A stretch of 51,092 bases of DNA from Sulfurimonadaceae bacterium (GCA_016744905.1 JADGDM010000013.1:1-51092), one strand, 5' to 3'. Counted from the stretch's first letter, positions 1-8,644 are shown. Made by a program: numbers and translations. Notes: generated by a model from the sequence alone, not told the origin.

Positions 1-2435
1 GGTTAGATAGTTTACATAAATATGATCAAAAACTCTATCAAGCTCTTTTGAATAATCTACTTTTAACAAAGAATAATGAAGAAAGTATTTTAAAAGAGCA
101 ACTTATTTTCACATTGATCATCATCTTATTTTTACTACTTTTCAACCGCTTTTTGGGCTTAAGCATGCTTAAGTCAATTATTTTACTTAAAGAGGGAACA
201 CATAATTTCTTTAGCTATCTTCATCATAACTCAGAAACTGCGACACAAATCAAGGTCAACTCTAATGATGAGTTTTCAGATATGTCTGATGAGATTAACT
301 CTGCAATGACAAAGTTACAAGAGCAATTTGAAAGTGACCGTGAATTTATTATGGAGATCACACATATTGCTGACCTTATGAGTGAAGGTGATTTTAGTGA
401 AAAGATCTATTTTGATGCCAACAATCCGAACCTTATTAAGTTAAAAGAAGTTTTTAACAATCTACTTACAATTATTCAGCAAAAGATCGATGCGCAATCT
501 GATGAGATGCAGATGATTAATAATTCTCTTGAAACACAGGTTTACCAACAAACACTCACCTTAGAAGAAAACTTAAAAGAGCTAAGTGCTTTTCAACTCG
601 CTATCAATGAGAGTTTGATGTTTATGAAAGTAGATATTGATAATGGTATATTAGATATTAATGACGCCATGCTACAAACATTTTTATATCCTAAAGAGCA
701 GATGTTAGGAAAAATGCCAAATGACTTTTTATCAGCTGATTATATAGACGATACAAGAGAACAAGTCCTTAATGTTGTTCGAAATAAAGAGATTTACAAC
801 GGAGTAATTGGATGGAAGGATAGTCAAGGAAATGAATTTTTTACTGATTCACATATTATTCCAATTTTGAAACGCAGTGGTGAAGTTGATTATCTTTTAT
901 CTCTATTTCATGACATTACCCCCATCATTCATTCAAGAGATAAAGCAATTCTAGCGGAGAAATCAAAAGATGAATTTTTATCTAATATGTCTCATGAGAT
1001 TCGTACACCACTAAATGCCATTTTAGGTTTTGTTGGAATATTACAAAAACGTGCTTTAGATGATAAGTCTTTACATTATCTTGATATTATTAACAGTAGT
1101 TCAAATTCTCTCTTAGGCATTATCAACGATATACTGGACTTTTCTAAAATTCAAAGTGGCAAATTCATGATTGAAAAACGTCTTTTTAGTCCGATACAAA
1201 TTATTAGTAATGCCATTTTACTTTTTGCTTCCAAAGCCTATGAGAAAGACATTCATCTCTTAAGTTATATTGACCCAAATATGCCTGCAGGACTTATTGG
1301 TGACGAAGTAAGAATTAAACAAGTCCTTTCCAACTTACTGTCTAACGCCTTGAAGTTTTCACCAGAGGGTTCCAGTATCCGACTCCGCGCTGTCTACAAA
1401 AACTCAGAGTTACATATTGATGTAAAAGATGAGGGTATTGGTATCGCTTTAGAAAACCAAGAGAAGGTATTTAAGGCTTTTGAACAAGCAGATGGTTCAA
1501 CAACAAGAGAGTTTGGAGGTACCGGTCTGGGGCTTTCCATCTCCGCTCATTTGGTAGAACTTATGAATGGTCACATCTCTTTAAAAAGTACACTAGGGGA
1601 AGGATCAACCTTCTCTTTTGCTCTAAATTTACCAGTTTCTCATGAATTAAGTGCCCAAGAAACCCATATCGAAAAGATTAAAAAACTCTCGATTGCCTTA
1701 CTAAAAGATGAAAACAATGCAGCCATGACAGATCTTTTAGAGAAGTACTTTAAAGATTATGGTGTCGAGAACTTTACTATCTATACCCATCTACAAGATG
1801 TTCAAGCTGATCTACTCATCTTTGTTTCTAGCCCCTATATAAATGATAAAATTCAAGCACTCAATATTCCATCCATCGCTTTACATAAGCAACCTTCTCA
1901 TATTTTTGATCACAATACACACATTTATAATCTCAATGCCCCTTTTGTACCACGCTTGGTTCTGGAATCACTTGATGATGCAACCATTGAACGTTTACGT
2001 ATTGATGAAGAGGTAGAAGTGGTAGAGGAACTTCTATTTGATGCACGCGTCTTAGTCGCCGAGGACAATAAAACCAATCAGATGCTCATCACCTTACTAC
2101 TTGAAGATTATGGAATTGATTATAAAGTCGCTGATGATGGAGATATTGCTGTTGAAATATTCAAAAAAGACAGTGAATTTGACCTCATATTAATGGATGA
2201 AAATATGCCAAATCTCAATGGAATTGCTGCTATGAGTATCATTAAATCATACATCAAAGAAAATGCCTTAAAAGAGACGCCTATCGTTGCGTTAACTGCC
2301 AATGCTATGCAAGGGGACAGAGAACGATTTTTAGATGAGGGGATGGATGACTTTATGACAAAACCTATTGAAACAACAGAGCTTGAACGTATCTTTTTAA
2401 AGTTTCTCAAACCAGCGCACGGAAAAACTAAGTGA
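1..2435 (+). CDS. Hybrid sensor histidine kinase, 5' end cut by window edge
   Basis: The reading frame is open to base 3 with no stop, so the true start and most of the sensor region lie upstream; the TTG at 48 is only an internal codon. In order the visible part has one membrane segment (about 110-170), a HAMP-like linker (about 190-330), a coiled coil, a PAS-like domain (about 580-930), a HisKA domain with phospho-acceptor His in SHEIRTP (codon 993-995), a HATPase with N box, DEGIGIA and GGTGLGLS, a degenerate receiver-like segment (about 1670-1990), and a C-terminal receiver with Asp in LILMDENMP (codon 2196-2198) and the KP lysine. It should autophosphorylate and pass phosphate to its own receiver, as hybrid kinases do. 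The signal and target are unknown. The downstream gene overlaps its stop (GTGA). Confidence 0.9.
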   Translation, partial: LDSLHKYDQKLYQALLNNLLLTKNNEESILKEQLIFTLIIILFLLLFNRFLGLSMLKSIILLKEGTHNFFSYLHHNSETATQIKVNSNDEFSDMSDEINSAMTKLQEQFESDREFIMEITHIADLMSEGDFSEKIYFDANNPNLIKLKEVFNNLLTIIQQKIDAQSDEMQMINNSLETQVYQQTLTLEENLKELSAFQLAINESLMFMKVDIDNGILDINDAMLQTFLYPKEQMLGKMPNDFLSADYIDDTREQVLNVVRNKEIYNGVIGWKDSQGNEFFTDSHIIPILKRSGEVDYLLSLFHDITPIIHSRDKAILAEKSKDEFLSNMSHEIRTPLNAILGFVGILQKRALDDKSLHYLDIINSSSNSLLGIINDILDFSKIQSGKFMIEKRLFSPIQIISNAILLFASKAYEKDIHLLSYIDPNMPAGLIGDEVRIKQVLSNLLSNALKFSPEGSSIRLRAVYKNSELHIDVKDEGIGIALENQEKVFKAFEQADGSTTREFGGTGLGLSISAHLVELMNGHISLKSTLGEGSTFSFALNLPVSHELSAQETHIEKIKKLSIALLKDENNAAMTDLLEKYFKDYGVENFTIYTHLQDVQADLLIFVSSPYINDKIQALNIPSIALHKQPSHIFDHNTHIYNLNAPFVPRLVLESLDDATIERLRIDEEVEVVEELLFDARVLVAEDNKTNQMLITLLLEDYGIDYKVADDGDIAVEIFKKDSEFDLILMDENMPNLNGIAAMSIIKSYIKENALKETPIVALTANAMQGDRERFLDEGMDDFMTKPIETTELERIFLKFLKPAHGKTK

Positions 2436-2812
2436 TTGAAATTTCTATGATGCTTGCTTTTATATTGGCCTTGGGTCTCTCATTTTGGAAACTCTATATG
2501 TTTATGCCCAACAAGCCATTAGCCGATGATGATACAACAAAAGAGTCTATCGAAGAGCTGACACATCTTTTATACAAAAATATGTCGGTAATTGAAGTGC
2601 CTTTATTAGATAATAAATCTCTATACGAATCGATAATAAGTGACAATAATTTTGATAAAAAGCATTTTTGGAGATTTAATGAAAACCGACTCCATCAACT
2701 GCTTGAACAACAATATTTAAAATATAATATTACTGATACCAGTGACGAATTTTCAAATCCCCATCCACGTATTCATCAACTAAAATCTTTATCACTTCAT
2801 CATCAGAAATAG
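2432..2812 (+). CDS. Small membrane-anchored protein of unknown function
   Basis: 126 aa from a GTG that overlaps the kinase stop codon (GTGA), so it is probably translationally coupled to the kinase. An N-terminal hydrophobic helix (about residues 5-25) suggests a membrane anchor, followed by a polar domain with no motif I recognise. The last 83 bp overlap the 3' end of the opposite-strand gene at 2730-3266, an unusually long convergent overlap; either this C-terminus or that of the opposite gene is less constrained. Function is unknown; pairing with the kinase suggests an accessory role, which is inference. Confidence 0.6.
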   Translation: MIEISMMLAFILALGLSFWKLYMFMPNKPLADDDTTKESIEELTHLLYKNMSVIEVPLLDNKSLYESIISDNNFDKKHFWRFNENRLHQLLEQQYLKYNITDTSDEFSNPHPRIHQLKSLSLHHQK

Positions 2813-3266
2813 AGATCATCAATGTTTTGCTCTCTAACTCAATCTTAATCATTTTTGGACTATTAATAATTATCTCGTATTCATTATGAGAAATTTTTTC
2901 AAATATTTTAGAAAGAATATGCTCAGATAGAGGCAATGAGAGGTTACTCATATCAATATCATCAATCATAAACTGGTATAAAAGACGTTTTTGAAGAACC
3001 AATGATGAAAAGTATGAAGCTGTTTCGCGTGCGGAGAGAGATTGAACCAATTTCTTTTGCAAAAAGCCTAGAGGGTTAATGTTATCTACTTCTGCGCATG
3101 AAAGACCAACCATAGCAACAAACATCTCATCTTCTTTCCCGCCATAATATTTTTTCAAACCCTCTTTACAGACCTTTTTATAGTTTTTCTTTCCAAAGTC
3201 ATACACCAGATCTTTAGCCATAAGCGAATCCATAGAGACGAATAAAATTAACAGTAATAAAATCAT
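2730..3266 (-). CDS. Secreted or periplasmic protein of unknown function
   Basis: 178 aa with a hydrophobic N-terminus ending near MAKD, which looks like a signal peptide, then a soluble domain with two cysteines and no recognised family. From the ATG at 3266 the signal peptide has no basic n-region. In-frame codons upstream encode KKFKY, and the Shine-Dalgarno-like AGGGA (3291-3295) sits 6 nt before an in-frame ATA (3282-3284) and 3 nt before an ATT (3285-3287); a stop lies just beyond. The real start may therefore be a rare ATA or ATT codon. Its 3' end overlaps the + strand gene ending at 2812. Confidence 0.6.
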   Translation of the reverse strand: MILLLLILFVSMDSLMAKDLVYDFGKKNYKKVCKEGLKKYYGGKEDEMFVAMVGLSCAEVDNINPLGFLQKKLVQSLSARETASYFSSLVLQKRLLYQFMIDDIDMSNLSLPLSEHILSKIFEKISHNEYEIIINSPKMIKIELESKTLMISISDDEVIKILVDEYVDGDLKIRHWYQ

Positions 3267-3380
3267 ATATTTGAATTTTTTTATAATATTTCCCTATATT
3301 TAATCGCGCAATAATAACATAAATTTTAAAAGGAGTAAAAATTGTGCTATTATTTTAAGATTAAAATGATGGGATAGAAT

Positions 3381-4037
3381 TTGAATAATAGCTCTACCAA
3401 GCCAATAAAAACAGACATTGTTCTCGTTGATATTATAAATTTTTCCAAACTCACAACCCCTCAACAAGCTGAAATCATCACTTTTCTAACAAAAAGTTAT
3501 TCCAAGATGATTAAGACTATGTTAAGTAATTCCAATCTTGCGGCCAATAAACTCATCTTAGGAAATGTCAGTACTGGCGATGGATTTTATACCATATTAA
3601 ATCCCCGTCTTAAAGGATTTGGTGCAATATTAGGTCTTAGTTTTAACCATTTTTCTGAACTAATTGCTAAAAAATACCCCTATTTTGAAGGAATCAGGAT
3701 TGCCGTTCATTACGGAGAGATTCTAGGATTTAAAGATATTTTAGCTCAAGACAACTACATTGGGAAAGGTCTCAATGACTGTGCGCGCTATCTTGAGCTT
3801 AAAGAGTTTTCTATCTCTACTGTTATTATTTCAAAAGAGGCTTATCAGCAATTTGAACGATTTTTGATTCGCTATAAACATTATGATGCACTACTACTTA
3901 AACATGAGCTAAAACGTTCACAGACCTACTCTTTCTTTGATAAACATGAAAACAAAAGAGAAGGTGTTATGATCTGGCTTAGAAAGGGTGGAATTATTAA
4001 TCCGCCTGATATGAATTTCAACTCACTATTACACTAA
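3381..4037 (+). CDS. Class III nucleotidyl cyclase homology domain protein
   Basis: 218 aa from a TTG behind GGGAT. It looks like a stand-alone cyclase homology domain: VDIINFSK near the start carries the first metal-binding Asp, STGDGF carries the second, then AVHYGEI, then GLNDCARYLEL, which resembles the Asn and Arg region that binds ribose and the transition state. Such domains make cAMP or cGMP from NTP; many bacterial versions are regulatory or inactive. There is no membrane segment or sensor domain, so it should be cytosolic. It sits 10 bp before the coiled-coil gene at 4048, probably co-transcribed. A cNMP-binding-domain protein lies at 16493, but any link is speculative. Confidence 0.65.
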   Translation: MNNSSTKPIKTDIVLVDIINFSKLTTPQQAEIITFLTKSYSKMIKTMLSNSNLAANKLILGNVSTGDGFYTILNPRLKGFGAILGLSFNHFSELIAKKYPYFEGIRIAVHYGEILGFKDILAQDNYIGKGLNDCARYLELKEFSISTVIISKEAYQQFERFLIRYKHYDALLLKHELKRSQTYSFFDKHENKREGVMIWLRKGGIINPPDMNFNSLLH

Positions 4038-4047
4038 AGGATAACCA

Positions 4048-4770
4048 TTGCGCTTTACTATAGAAGATTATTCACAACAATTTAAAATGTCAAAAGAGAT
4101 GATACACACCAAAATTAGAGAAAAAAAACTTAATTATATTATTGAAAATGCAATCACCTATATCATCGTGGCGCGCAGTAAATTAAGTTCTGAAAAGCGC
4201 CAAGATATACATGAAGAAAAAGTCGCTAAAAAAAATCGAGAAAAAATAATAACCGATATAGAGAAACCTAAAACTACTGTAGCTACTATTATTGCCCTTT
4301 ATCAAAGAGAGAATGCACAACTCAAAATTAAGATACAAAACCTGGAACAAAAAGTTGATTCACTCATAGATGACAAAGAACAGATGCTTCGTCAAGAGAG
4401 AGATAGAATTGAAAGTGTCTACCAAGATAAAGATGCTCAACTCAAATCTATCCTAGAACTTGTCAATACAAAATTACTTTTAGAAGCACAGCATAGAGAT
4501 GAACCCTTACTTGAAAATGACTATCATGAAGCAGAACTGGACTCTAAATCGGAACCTGAACCTGAAGAAGAATATAGAGAGATAAACAATACACAACTCG
4601 TTGAGCTTAAACATTATCTTAAGACACTTGACTTAAAATCAAGCCTACGTAAAAAGATTCGTCATAGATTTCAAGATGCCTTTGGTCATGATGTACGTGT
4701 TATTCAACAAAATGGACTCTTTTATCTTGATTTTACAAAATATGACTACTCTGATCTTTTAAACTACTAA
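4048..4770 (+). CDS. Putative DNA-binding coiled-coil protein
   Basis: 240 aa from a TTG preceded by AAAGGAT. The first 45 residues look like a small winged-helix or MerR-type helix-turn-helix unit (FTIEDYSQQFKMSKEMIHTK). A basic stretch follows, then a long coiled coil (about residues 88-145), an acidic linker (SEPEPEEEY) and a C-terminal globular part. This layout resembles plasmid-type or phage-type DNA-binding proteins and cytoskeletal adaptors, but I do not recognise the family. It follows the cyclase-like gene by 10 bp. No function is assigned. Confidence 0.6.
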   Translation: MRFTIEDYSQQFKMSKEMIHTKIREKKLNYIIENAITYIIVARSKLSSEKRQDIHEEKVAKKNREKIITDIEKPKTTVATIIALYQRENAQLKIKIQNLEQKVDSLIDDKEQMLRQERDRIESVYQDKDAQLKSILELVNTKLLLEAQHRDEPLLENDYHEAELDSKSEPEPEEEYREINNTQLVELKHYLKTLDLKSSLRKKIRHRFQDAFGHDVRVIQQNGLFYLDFTKYDYSDLLNY

Positions 4771-4811
4771 ATAATACAAGCCCTCTTCATTTATCATTTT
4801 ACTCTCTTTAT

Positions 4812-4834
4812 TTTGTGAGACACCGTCTCACAAA
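4812..4834. promoter_or_regulatory. Perfect 10-bp inverted repeat, operator candidate
   Basis: The arms TTTGTGAGAC (4812-4821) and GTCTCACAAA (4825-4834) are exact reverse complements separated by ACC. No T-run follows on either strand, so it does not look like an intrinsic terminator of the gene ending at 4770. Its position in front of an HTH regulator gene suggests an operator for that or another dimeric regulator; this is inference. Confidence 0.5.
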
Positions 4835-5041
4835 TACAAATTACACAGACTATACTTTTACTAATTGTCATATAATATTTATACGAATAACCGTATATTA
4901 ACTACAATATAAATATCAATTAACCATATAAACACAATATTTTATTCGCTAATACCAATTTAAAGCACTAATTACTACATATTAATATAGTAAATACGAA
5001 TATATTATTAGTTATAACGTATAATATTAAGATAGACTCTG

Positions 5042-5047
5042 TATAAT
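5042..5047 (+). promoter_or_regulatory. -10 box, possibly giving a leaderless mRNA
   Basis: TATAAT preceded by TG ends only 6 nt before the ATG at 5054, so transcription from it would begin at or next to the start codon. No Shine-Dalgarno sequence precedes the ATG. A second TATAAT at 5020-5025 would give a short leader that also lacks one. Confidence 0.4.
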
Positions 5048-5053
5048 TGCAAT

Positions 5054-5299
5054 ATGAATTCTTCAGATCTATTTAATCTACTTCACAATGCTGTCGAAGC
5101 ACAAAATTTTGGTAAAAAAATCTCACAAAAAGAGATGGCCTTAACATTAGGTCTCTCTATGAGAACTTATCAAGACTGGAAGCTTGGCAATGCAAAACCA
5201 CAAGCTTCTGTTGCTGTTATGCAACTGCTTAATATGCTTGATGATGAAGACATAATTAGAGTTGTAAGAAAAATCAATCGATTAGGATCATCCTCATGA
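5054..5299 (+). CDS. Small XRE-type helix-turn-helix regulator
   Basis: 81 aa. Residues about 23-48 (SQKEMALTLGLSMRTYQDWK followed by GNAKP) form a clear Cro/CI-type helix-turn-helix with the glycine turn, followed by a helical tail. It is a likely sequence-specific DNA-binding protein, possibly acting on the AT-rich region or palindrome upstream. No Shine-Dalgarno sequence is visible. Its stop overlaps the start of the next small gene (ATGA at 5296), so the two are probably translated together. Confidence 0.65.
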   Translation: MNSSDLFNLLHNAVEAQNFGKKISQKEMALTLGLSMRTYQDWKLGNAKPQASVAVMQLLNMLDDEDIIRVVRKINRLGSSS

Positions 5300-5517
5300 A
5301 TTCACTCACAGAACAAGAGAGATTAGGATTAGACGACGTCTTTATGTCAATATCTGCTAACCATAATAGTAACCGTCCGTTTGAACAAATAAAAGTATTT
5401 TTTACAAAAATTGATTTTAAAAAACATATGAAAAAGCCCAAAAATGCGTTACTTAGTATCAAAAAAGGCTTCAAAAAGAGTAAAAATCAACACTTCTGGC
5501 ATAAAAATACAAAATAG
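5296..5517 (+). CDS. Small basic protein of unknown function
   Basis: 73 aa starting inside the stop of the HTH gene (ATGA overlap). The N-terminal half is mixed; the C-terminal half is strongly basic, with many Lys (KKHMKKPK, KKGFKKSK), which would suit nucleic-acid binding or contact with membranes. No family is recognised. The tight coupling to the HTH gene is the main reason to accept it as real. Confidence 0.45.
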   Translation: MNSLTEQERLGLDDVFMSISANHNSNRPFEQIKVFFTKIDFKKHMKKPKNALLSIKKGFKKSKNQHFWHKNTK

Positions 5518-5632
5518 AAGAAAAGATTAAGCTTTAGTGCTATAAAGTATGCGTAGATGAATAGTTAAAGACGTCTGTATGGATGTTTAGAGCCACTCAC
5601 ATCACAAATACATAACAAAAAAAGGGATTTAA

Positions 5633-5917
5633 ATGAACAAAGCACAATTTGTTGAATTGGTACAAAAAAACGGAGATTACAAAACTAAAGTTGAAGCTGA
5701 ATTAGCTATCAAAGCATTTACTGAAGCAGTTGCAGAAGCACTTGTTGCAAAAGAAGATGTATCTTTAGTAGGTTTTGGATCATTTAATGCTGCTCTTCAA
5801 AAAGGTAAAAGTGGTAAAGTTCCAGGAACAGATAAAACTTATACAACTCAAGATAAAATGGTTCCTAAGTTCAAAGCCGGTAAAGGTCTTAAAGACCGTG
5901 TTGCTGCTGGTAAATAA
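5633..5917 (+). CDS. hup: DNA-binding protein HU
   Basis: 94 aa, the usual length of the HU/IHF family. It starts MNKAQFVELV, has the two N-terminal helices, the VGFGSF beta segment, and the arm and C-terminal helix typical of HU (FKAGKGLKDRV). HU dimers bend and compact DNA in the nucleoid. It has its own RBS (AAAAAAGGGAT before ATG) and stands alone, with an intrinsic terminator just downstream. Confidence 0.95.
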   Translation: MNKAQFVELVQKNGDYKTKVEAELAIKAFTEAVAEALVAKEDVSLVGFGSFNAALQKGKSGKVPGTDKTYTTQDKMVPKFKAGKGLKDRVAAGK

Positions 5918-5934
5918 TTAGACTTTTTTATACT

Positions 5935-5956
5935 TTTGCCGCTTATTAGCGGCAAA
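5935..5956 (+). terminator. Intrinsic terminator after hup
   Basis: A 9-bp perfect stem, TTTGCCGCT (5935-5943) with AGCGGCAAA (5948-5956), loop TATT, lies 18 nt after the hup stop. A pyrimidine-rich tail (TCCTCTTCT) follows instead of a pure T-run. Confidence 0.65.
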
Positions 5957-6017
5957 TCCTCTTCTACTTTCGCTATAATCATTATACTTTTCAAAATCAG
6001 ACTTAAAGGTATAATAG

Positions 6018-7619
6018 ATGGATCTTCCATTTTTTTCACTCTTTCAAAAGAAAACAGTTACACTTTCTGCCCTCGAGTCACAACTGATAAATAATCTTAA
6101 AAGTTATGCCACAAATACACAGACAACTTTTTTAAATGAAGTAAGCCTCTTTCATCAAAAAGATCATCTACGTATCCCAGCGCTGCTCTTTGATAAAGAG
6201 AGAGGTCTTTATATTTTTGAGAAAAAAAGTTGGAACTTTCAAGAACTTAAAAATGCCAAAGTAGAAAGTAATAAACAAAATCCTAAAAAAGAGTCCTCTT
6301 TAAAAATAGAAGAGAGTGATGACTTTGTAACTATGAAGTTTAATGATATATTACATAATGATGGATGTCAATCAACACATATTTTACTTTTAGAACACCT
6401 AAGTAAAAATGACTATGAAAATCTAGACCCTTCATTCGCTGCCCTCATTCCAGAAAACAGAGTTTTATTTAGTGATGAAAATGACGAAACGATTGCCCTA
6501 AAATTGTCTGAGGCCTTAGATATAAGTGAAGAGATACTTGATGAAAAAGAGATGATCTCAACACTTATCTCTCATGAAGTTATTATTGATGATGAGACAA
6601 AAGAGATCTCTCTACCAACGCTAGAACAAAGAGAGTTCATTGAAACCCCTCTTCAAAACAATTCACTTTTAATTGCCCCATATGGATCGGGAAAAAGTAC
6701 TACACTCTTACTCAAAGCGCTTTATCATATCTTACTTGACAGAGAAGAGAAAATTATTATTATACAAAATAGCCAATACGGAGTAGACAAACTAAAATCT
6801 CAACTCCTTGATATCATAGAGTTTGGATTAATTGATATAGACTTTGAACGTTTAGAAATCATCACAGATCAACAGTTAATGCAAAAACACTATATGAAGC
6901 TTTATAAAAAGCCCTATAAAATGGGTCATCTACCAACAGATAAAATGCTTTCCAAAAGTTATAAAGCTGCTCCTTTAATCTTCTGTGATGATGCAGAACT
7001 CCATTCTCAGGATTTTTTACAATATCTTAAACATATTCAAAAAAATGAACTTTTATTATTAAGTACTGCACTTAATGAGTCTATGAACTACACAACATAT
7101 CATTTAGAAAAGAGTTTTCGTTGTAGTAAAGATCTACTAAATCTTCTTAAAAACTATTATAACTACACTTTTGAAGAACAATTTCAAGCAACACCCTATG
7201 CTGAAGATATTCAAATTACACAAGGAAATGAAATCATCTTAACGCTCTTAAGTGCAAAAAGAGTTCTAAAAGAGAGTAAACAAAAAGACCTTCTTATAGT
7301 TATGCCTGATGAAAAAAGTGTAGAAATTATTCAAGAAGAGCTTAATGAGTACCTAGGTAATATCGCTTCCTCAATCGATATGCAAGAGAGTTCTCTTTAC
7401 CAAAATTTTACCGGCGTTATTGTGACACAGATTTCTAAACTCTCTTCTATACAAAGAGACCATGTTATCGTCTCAGGCGTCGATAATGAGATGCTGATGT
7501 ATGAACTCTCTTATGCCATATCAAGAGGAAAAAAGAGTACCCATATCATCTTGACTCAAGAGTGTGATAAAGAGAACTTTTTTAATAAAACAAAGAGAGA
7601 GCATGATGCCAAAAATTGA
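6018..7619 (+). CDS. Divergent NERD/SF1 helicase-like ATPase
   Basis: 533 aa. The N-terminal 90 residues weakly resemble a NERD nuclease-related domain ([18 protein letters not shown]), without an obvious complete catalytic set. From about residue 205 there is a P-loop NTPase: [11 protein letters not shown] is Walker [10 protein letters not shown] is a Walker B-like motif (DD in place of DE), LEKSFRC resembles motif IV, and [12 protein letters not shown] resembles motif VI of UvrD/Rep helicases. The usual motif III Gln (GDxxQ) is not evident, so helicase activity is uncertain while ATP binding is likely. An AAAGG lies 10 nt before the ATG, with TATAAT at 5974. It overlaps the start of msrB, so the two are likely co-transcribed. 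Confidence 0.6.
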   Translation: MDLPFFSLFQKKTVTLSALESQLINNLKSYATNTQTTFLNEVSLFHQKDHLRIPALLFDKERGLYIFEKKSWNFQELKNAKVESNKQNPKKESSLKIEESDDFVTMKFNDILHNDGCQSTHILLLEHLSKNDYENLDPSFAALIPENRVLFSDENDETIALKLSEALDISEEILDEKEMISTLISHEVIIDDETKEISLPTLEQREFIETPLQNNSLLIAPYGSGKSTTLLLKALYHILLDREEKIIIIQNSQYGVDKLKSQLLDIIEFGLIDIDFERLEIITDQQLMQKHYMKLYKKPYKMGHLPTDKMLSKSYKAAPLIFCDDAELHSQDFLQYLKHIQKNELLLLSTALNESMNYTTYHLEKSFRCSKDLLNLLKNYYNYTFEEQFQATPYAEDIQITQGNEIILTLLSAKRVLKESKQKDLLIVMPDEKSVEIIQEELNEYLGNIASSIDMQESSLYQNFTGVIVTQISKLSSIQRDHVIVSGVDNEMLMYELSYAISRGKKSTHIILTQECDKENFFNKTKREHDAKN

Positions 7620-7998
7620 AAAAACAGACTTACAATGGAGAGAGCAACTCTCACCAGAGTCGTACAACGTAGCGCGCCAACATGGAACAGAAGCAGCATT
7701 TAGTGGAGCATACTATGACTATAAAGGTGATGGTGTTTATAAATGTATCTGTTGTGATACCGTACTTTTTGATTCAAATAGTAAATTTGACTCAGGCACT
7801 GGCTGGCCAAGTTATTTTGAAGAGATCGAAGAAGGACGTATAAAAGAAGTTCGTGATGAGGCTTATGGAATGGTGCGTGTAGAAGTATTATGTGCTGCGT
7901 GTGATGCACACCTAGGACATGTATTTCCAGATGGTCCAGAACCAACAGGACAAAGATACTGTATCAATTCAGTCTGCTTGGACTTTGAAGAGCGATAA
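7603..7998 (+). CDS. msrB: Peptide methionine (R)-S-oxide reductase MsrB
   Basis: 131 aa from ATG 7603 (or ATG 7606), within the last codons of the preceding gene and behind GAGAGAG. It repairs oxidised methionine of the R epimer in proteins. Both zinc CxxC pairs are present (CICC near residue 46, CAAC near residue 95), as are the substrate-site motifs SGTGWPS and HLGHVF and the catalytic Cys in RYCINS. Length fits single-domain MsrB. There is no signal peptide, so it is cytosolic. Confidence 0.95.
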   Translation: MMPKIEKTDLQWREQLSPESYNVARQHGTEAAFSGAYYDYKGDGVYKCICCDTVLFDSNSKFDSGTGWPSYFEEIEEGRIKEVRDEAYGMVRVEVLCAACDAHLGHVFPDGPEPTGQRYCINSVCLDFEER

Positions 7999-8001
7999 CA
8001 A

Positions 8002-8027
8002 TTTCTAAGAGCACTTGCTCTTAGAAA
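8002..8027. terminator. Convergent stem-loop between msrB and outer membrane gene
   Basis: An 11-bp perfect stem, TTTCTAAGAGC (8002-8012) with GCTCTTAGAAA (8017-8027), tetraloop ACTT. It overlaps the stop codon of the minus-strand gene and lies just past msrB, so it can serve both transcripts. The T-tracts are weak. Confidence 0.6.
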
Positions 8028-8617
8028 CCGTACGTGTACGTTACCCCAAACATATTAGAATATGAGCCACCATAATATGCCAATCCTACAGAACCTATTT
8101 TCTCATCAATTTTATAATCAAATGATGCACCATATACTAGGTTGATGTCACTACTACTTTGATCATATGAATTCCAATAAACACTATTGGGACCTGAATA
8201 CTCCCAGCTATAGATACTGTATGCTAAACCTGCTTTTACTTTTGCAGACATATGAGAATCAATTGCATATTTATACGTTGCTAAAGCATTTAAATTAGTC
8301 ACTTGATAGCTGTAATAATATATCTCTTCACCTGTATCATAGTTCAAGCCAAGTTCAACACCTAAAGAGCCAGGTCCTAAGTCACCAGTAACTGAACTTA
8401 AATCTCTGTGATAATTCACGCCCAGTGCTAAGCCATAAGTCGCTGTTCCAAACATAACACCAATCTCATTAACTTTATTGTTTGAAGTTGCTGCAGGAGC
8501 ACTCTCTTCATAAGTAGATTCATTTCCAGACTCTTCTTCTGCATACTTCATATTAGCCGCATTTAAGCCTGTTGTTAATAATGCTAAGGCAGCTATTGAT
8601 GATACGATTTTTTTCAT
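8021..8617 (-). CDS. Outer membrane beta-barrel protein
   Basis: 198 aa. A signal peptide (MKKIVSSIAALALLTTGLNA) is followed by a low-complexity Ser/Glu linker and then alternating-polarity strands rich in Gly, Tyr and Ser (for example VYGASFDYKIDEKIGSVGLAYYGGS). It ends in aromatic YGF, as required for Bam recognition. This looks like a small 8-strand OmpA/OmpW-type barrel of the kind common in this phylum; the exact family and ligand are unknown. RBS AAGGAA precedes the ATG. Its promoter region carries an 11-bp tandem repeat. Confidence 0.75.
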   Translation of the reverse strand: MKKIVSSIAALALLTTGLNAANMKYAEEESGNESTYEESAPAATSNNKVNEIGVMFGTATYGLALGVNYHRDLSSVTGDLGPGSLGVELGLNYDTGEEIYYYSYQVTNLNALATYKYAIDSHMSAKVKAGLAYSIYSWEYSGPNSVYWNSYDQSSSDINLVYGASFDYKIDEKIGSVGLAYYGGSYSNMFGVTYTYGF

Positions 8618-8644
8618 TTCTATTCCTTACTTTAAATATAAGTC

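Larger units (their letters stand above)
4771..5053. other. AT-rich intergenic control region
   Basis: About 280 bp with no gene. It holds a perfect 10-bp inverted repeat (4812-4834) and then roughly 190 bp of very AT-rich DNA with repeated short words such as ATACGAAT (4881, 4994 area) and CGTAT. Two TATAAT boxes occur at 5020-5025 and 5042-5047. It probably carries the promoter and operators of the downstream HTH gene, and could also be a target for AT-binding nucleoid proteins. Confidence 0.5.
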
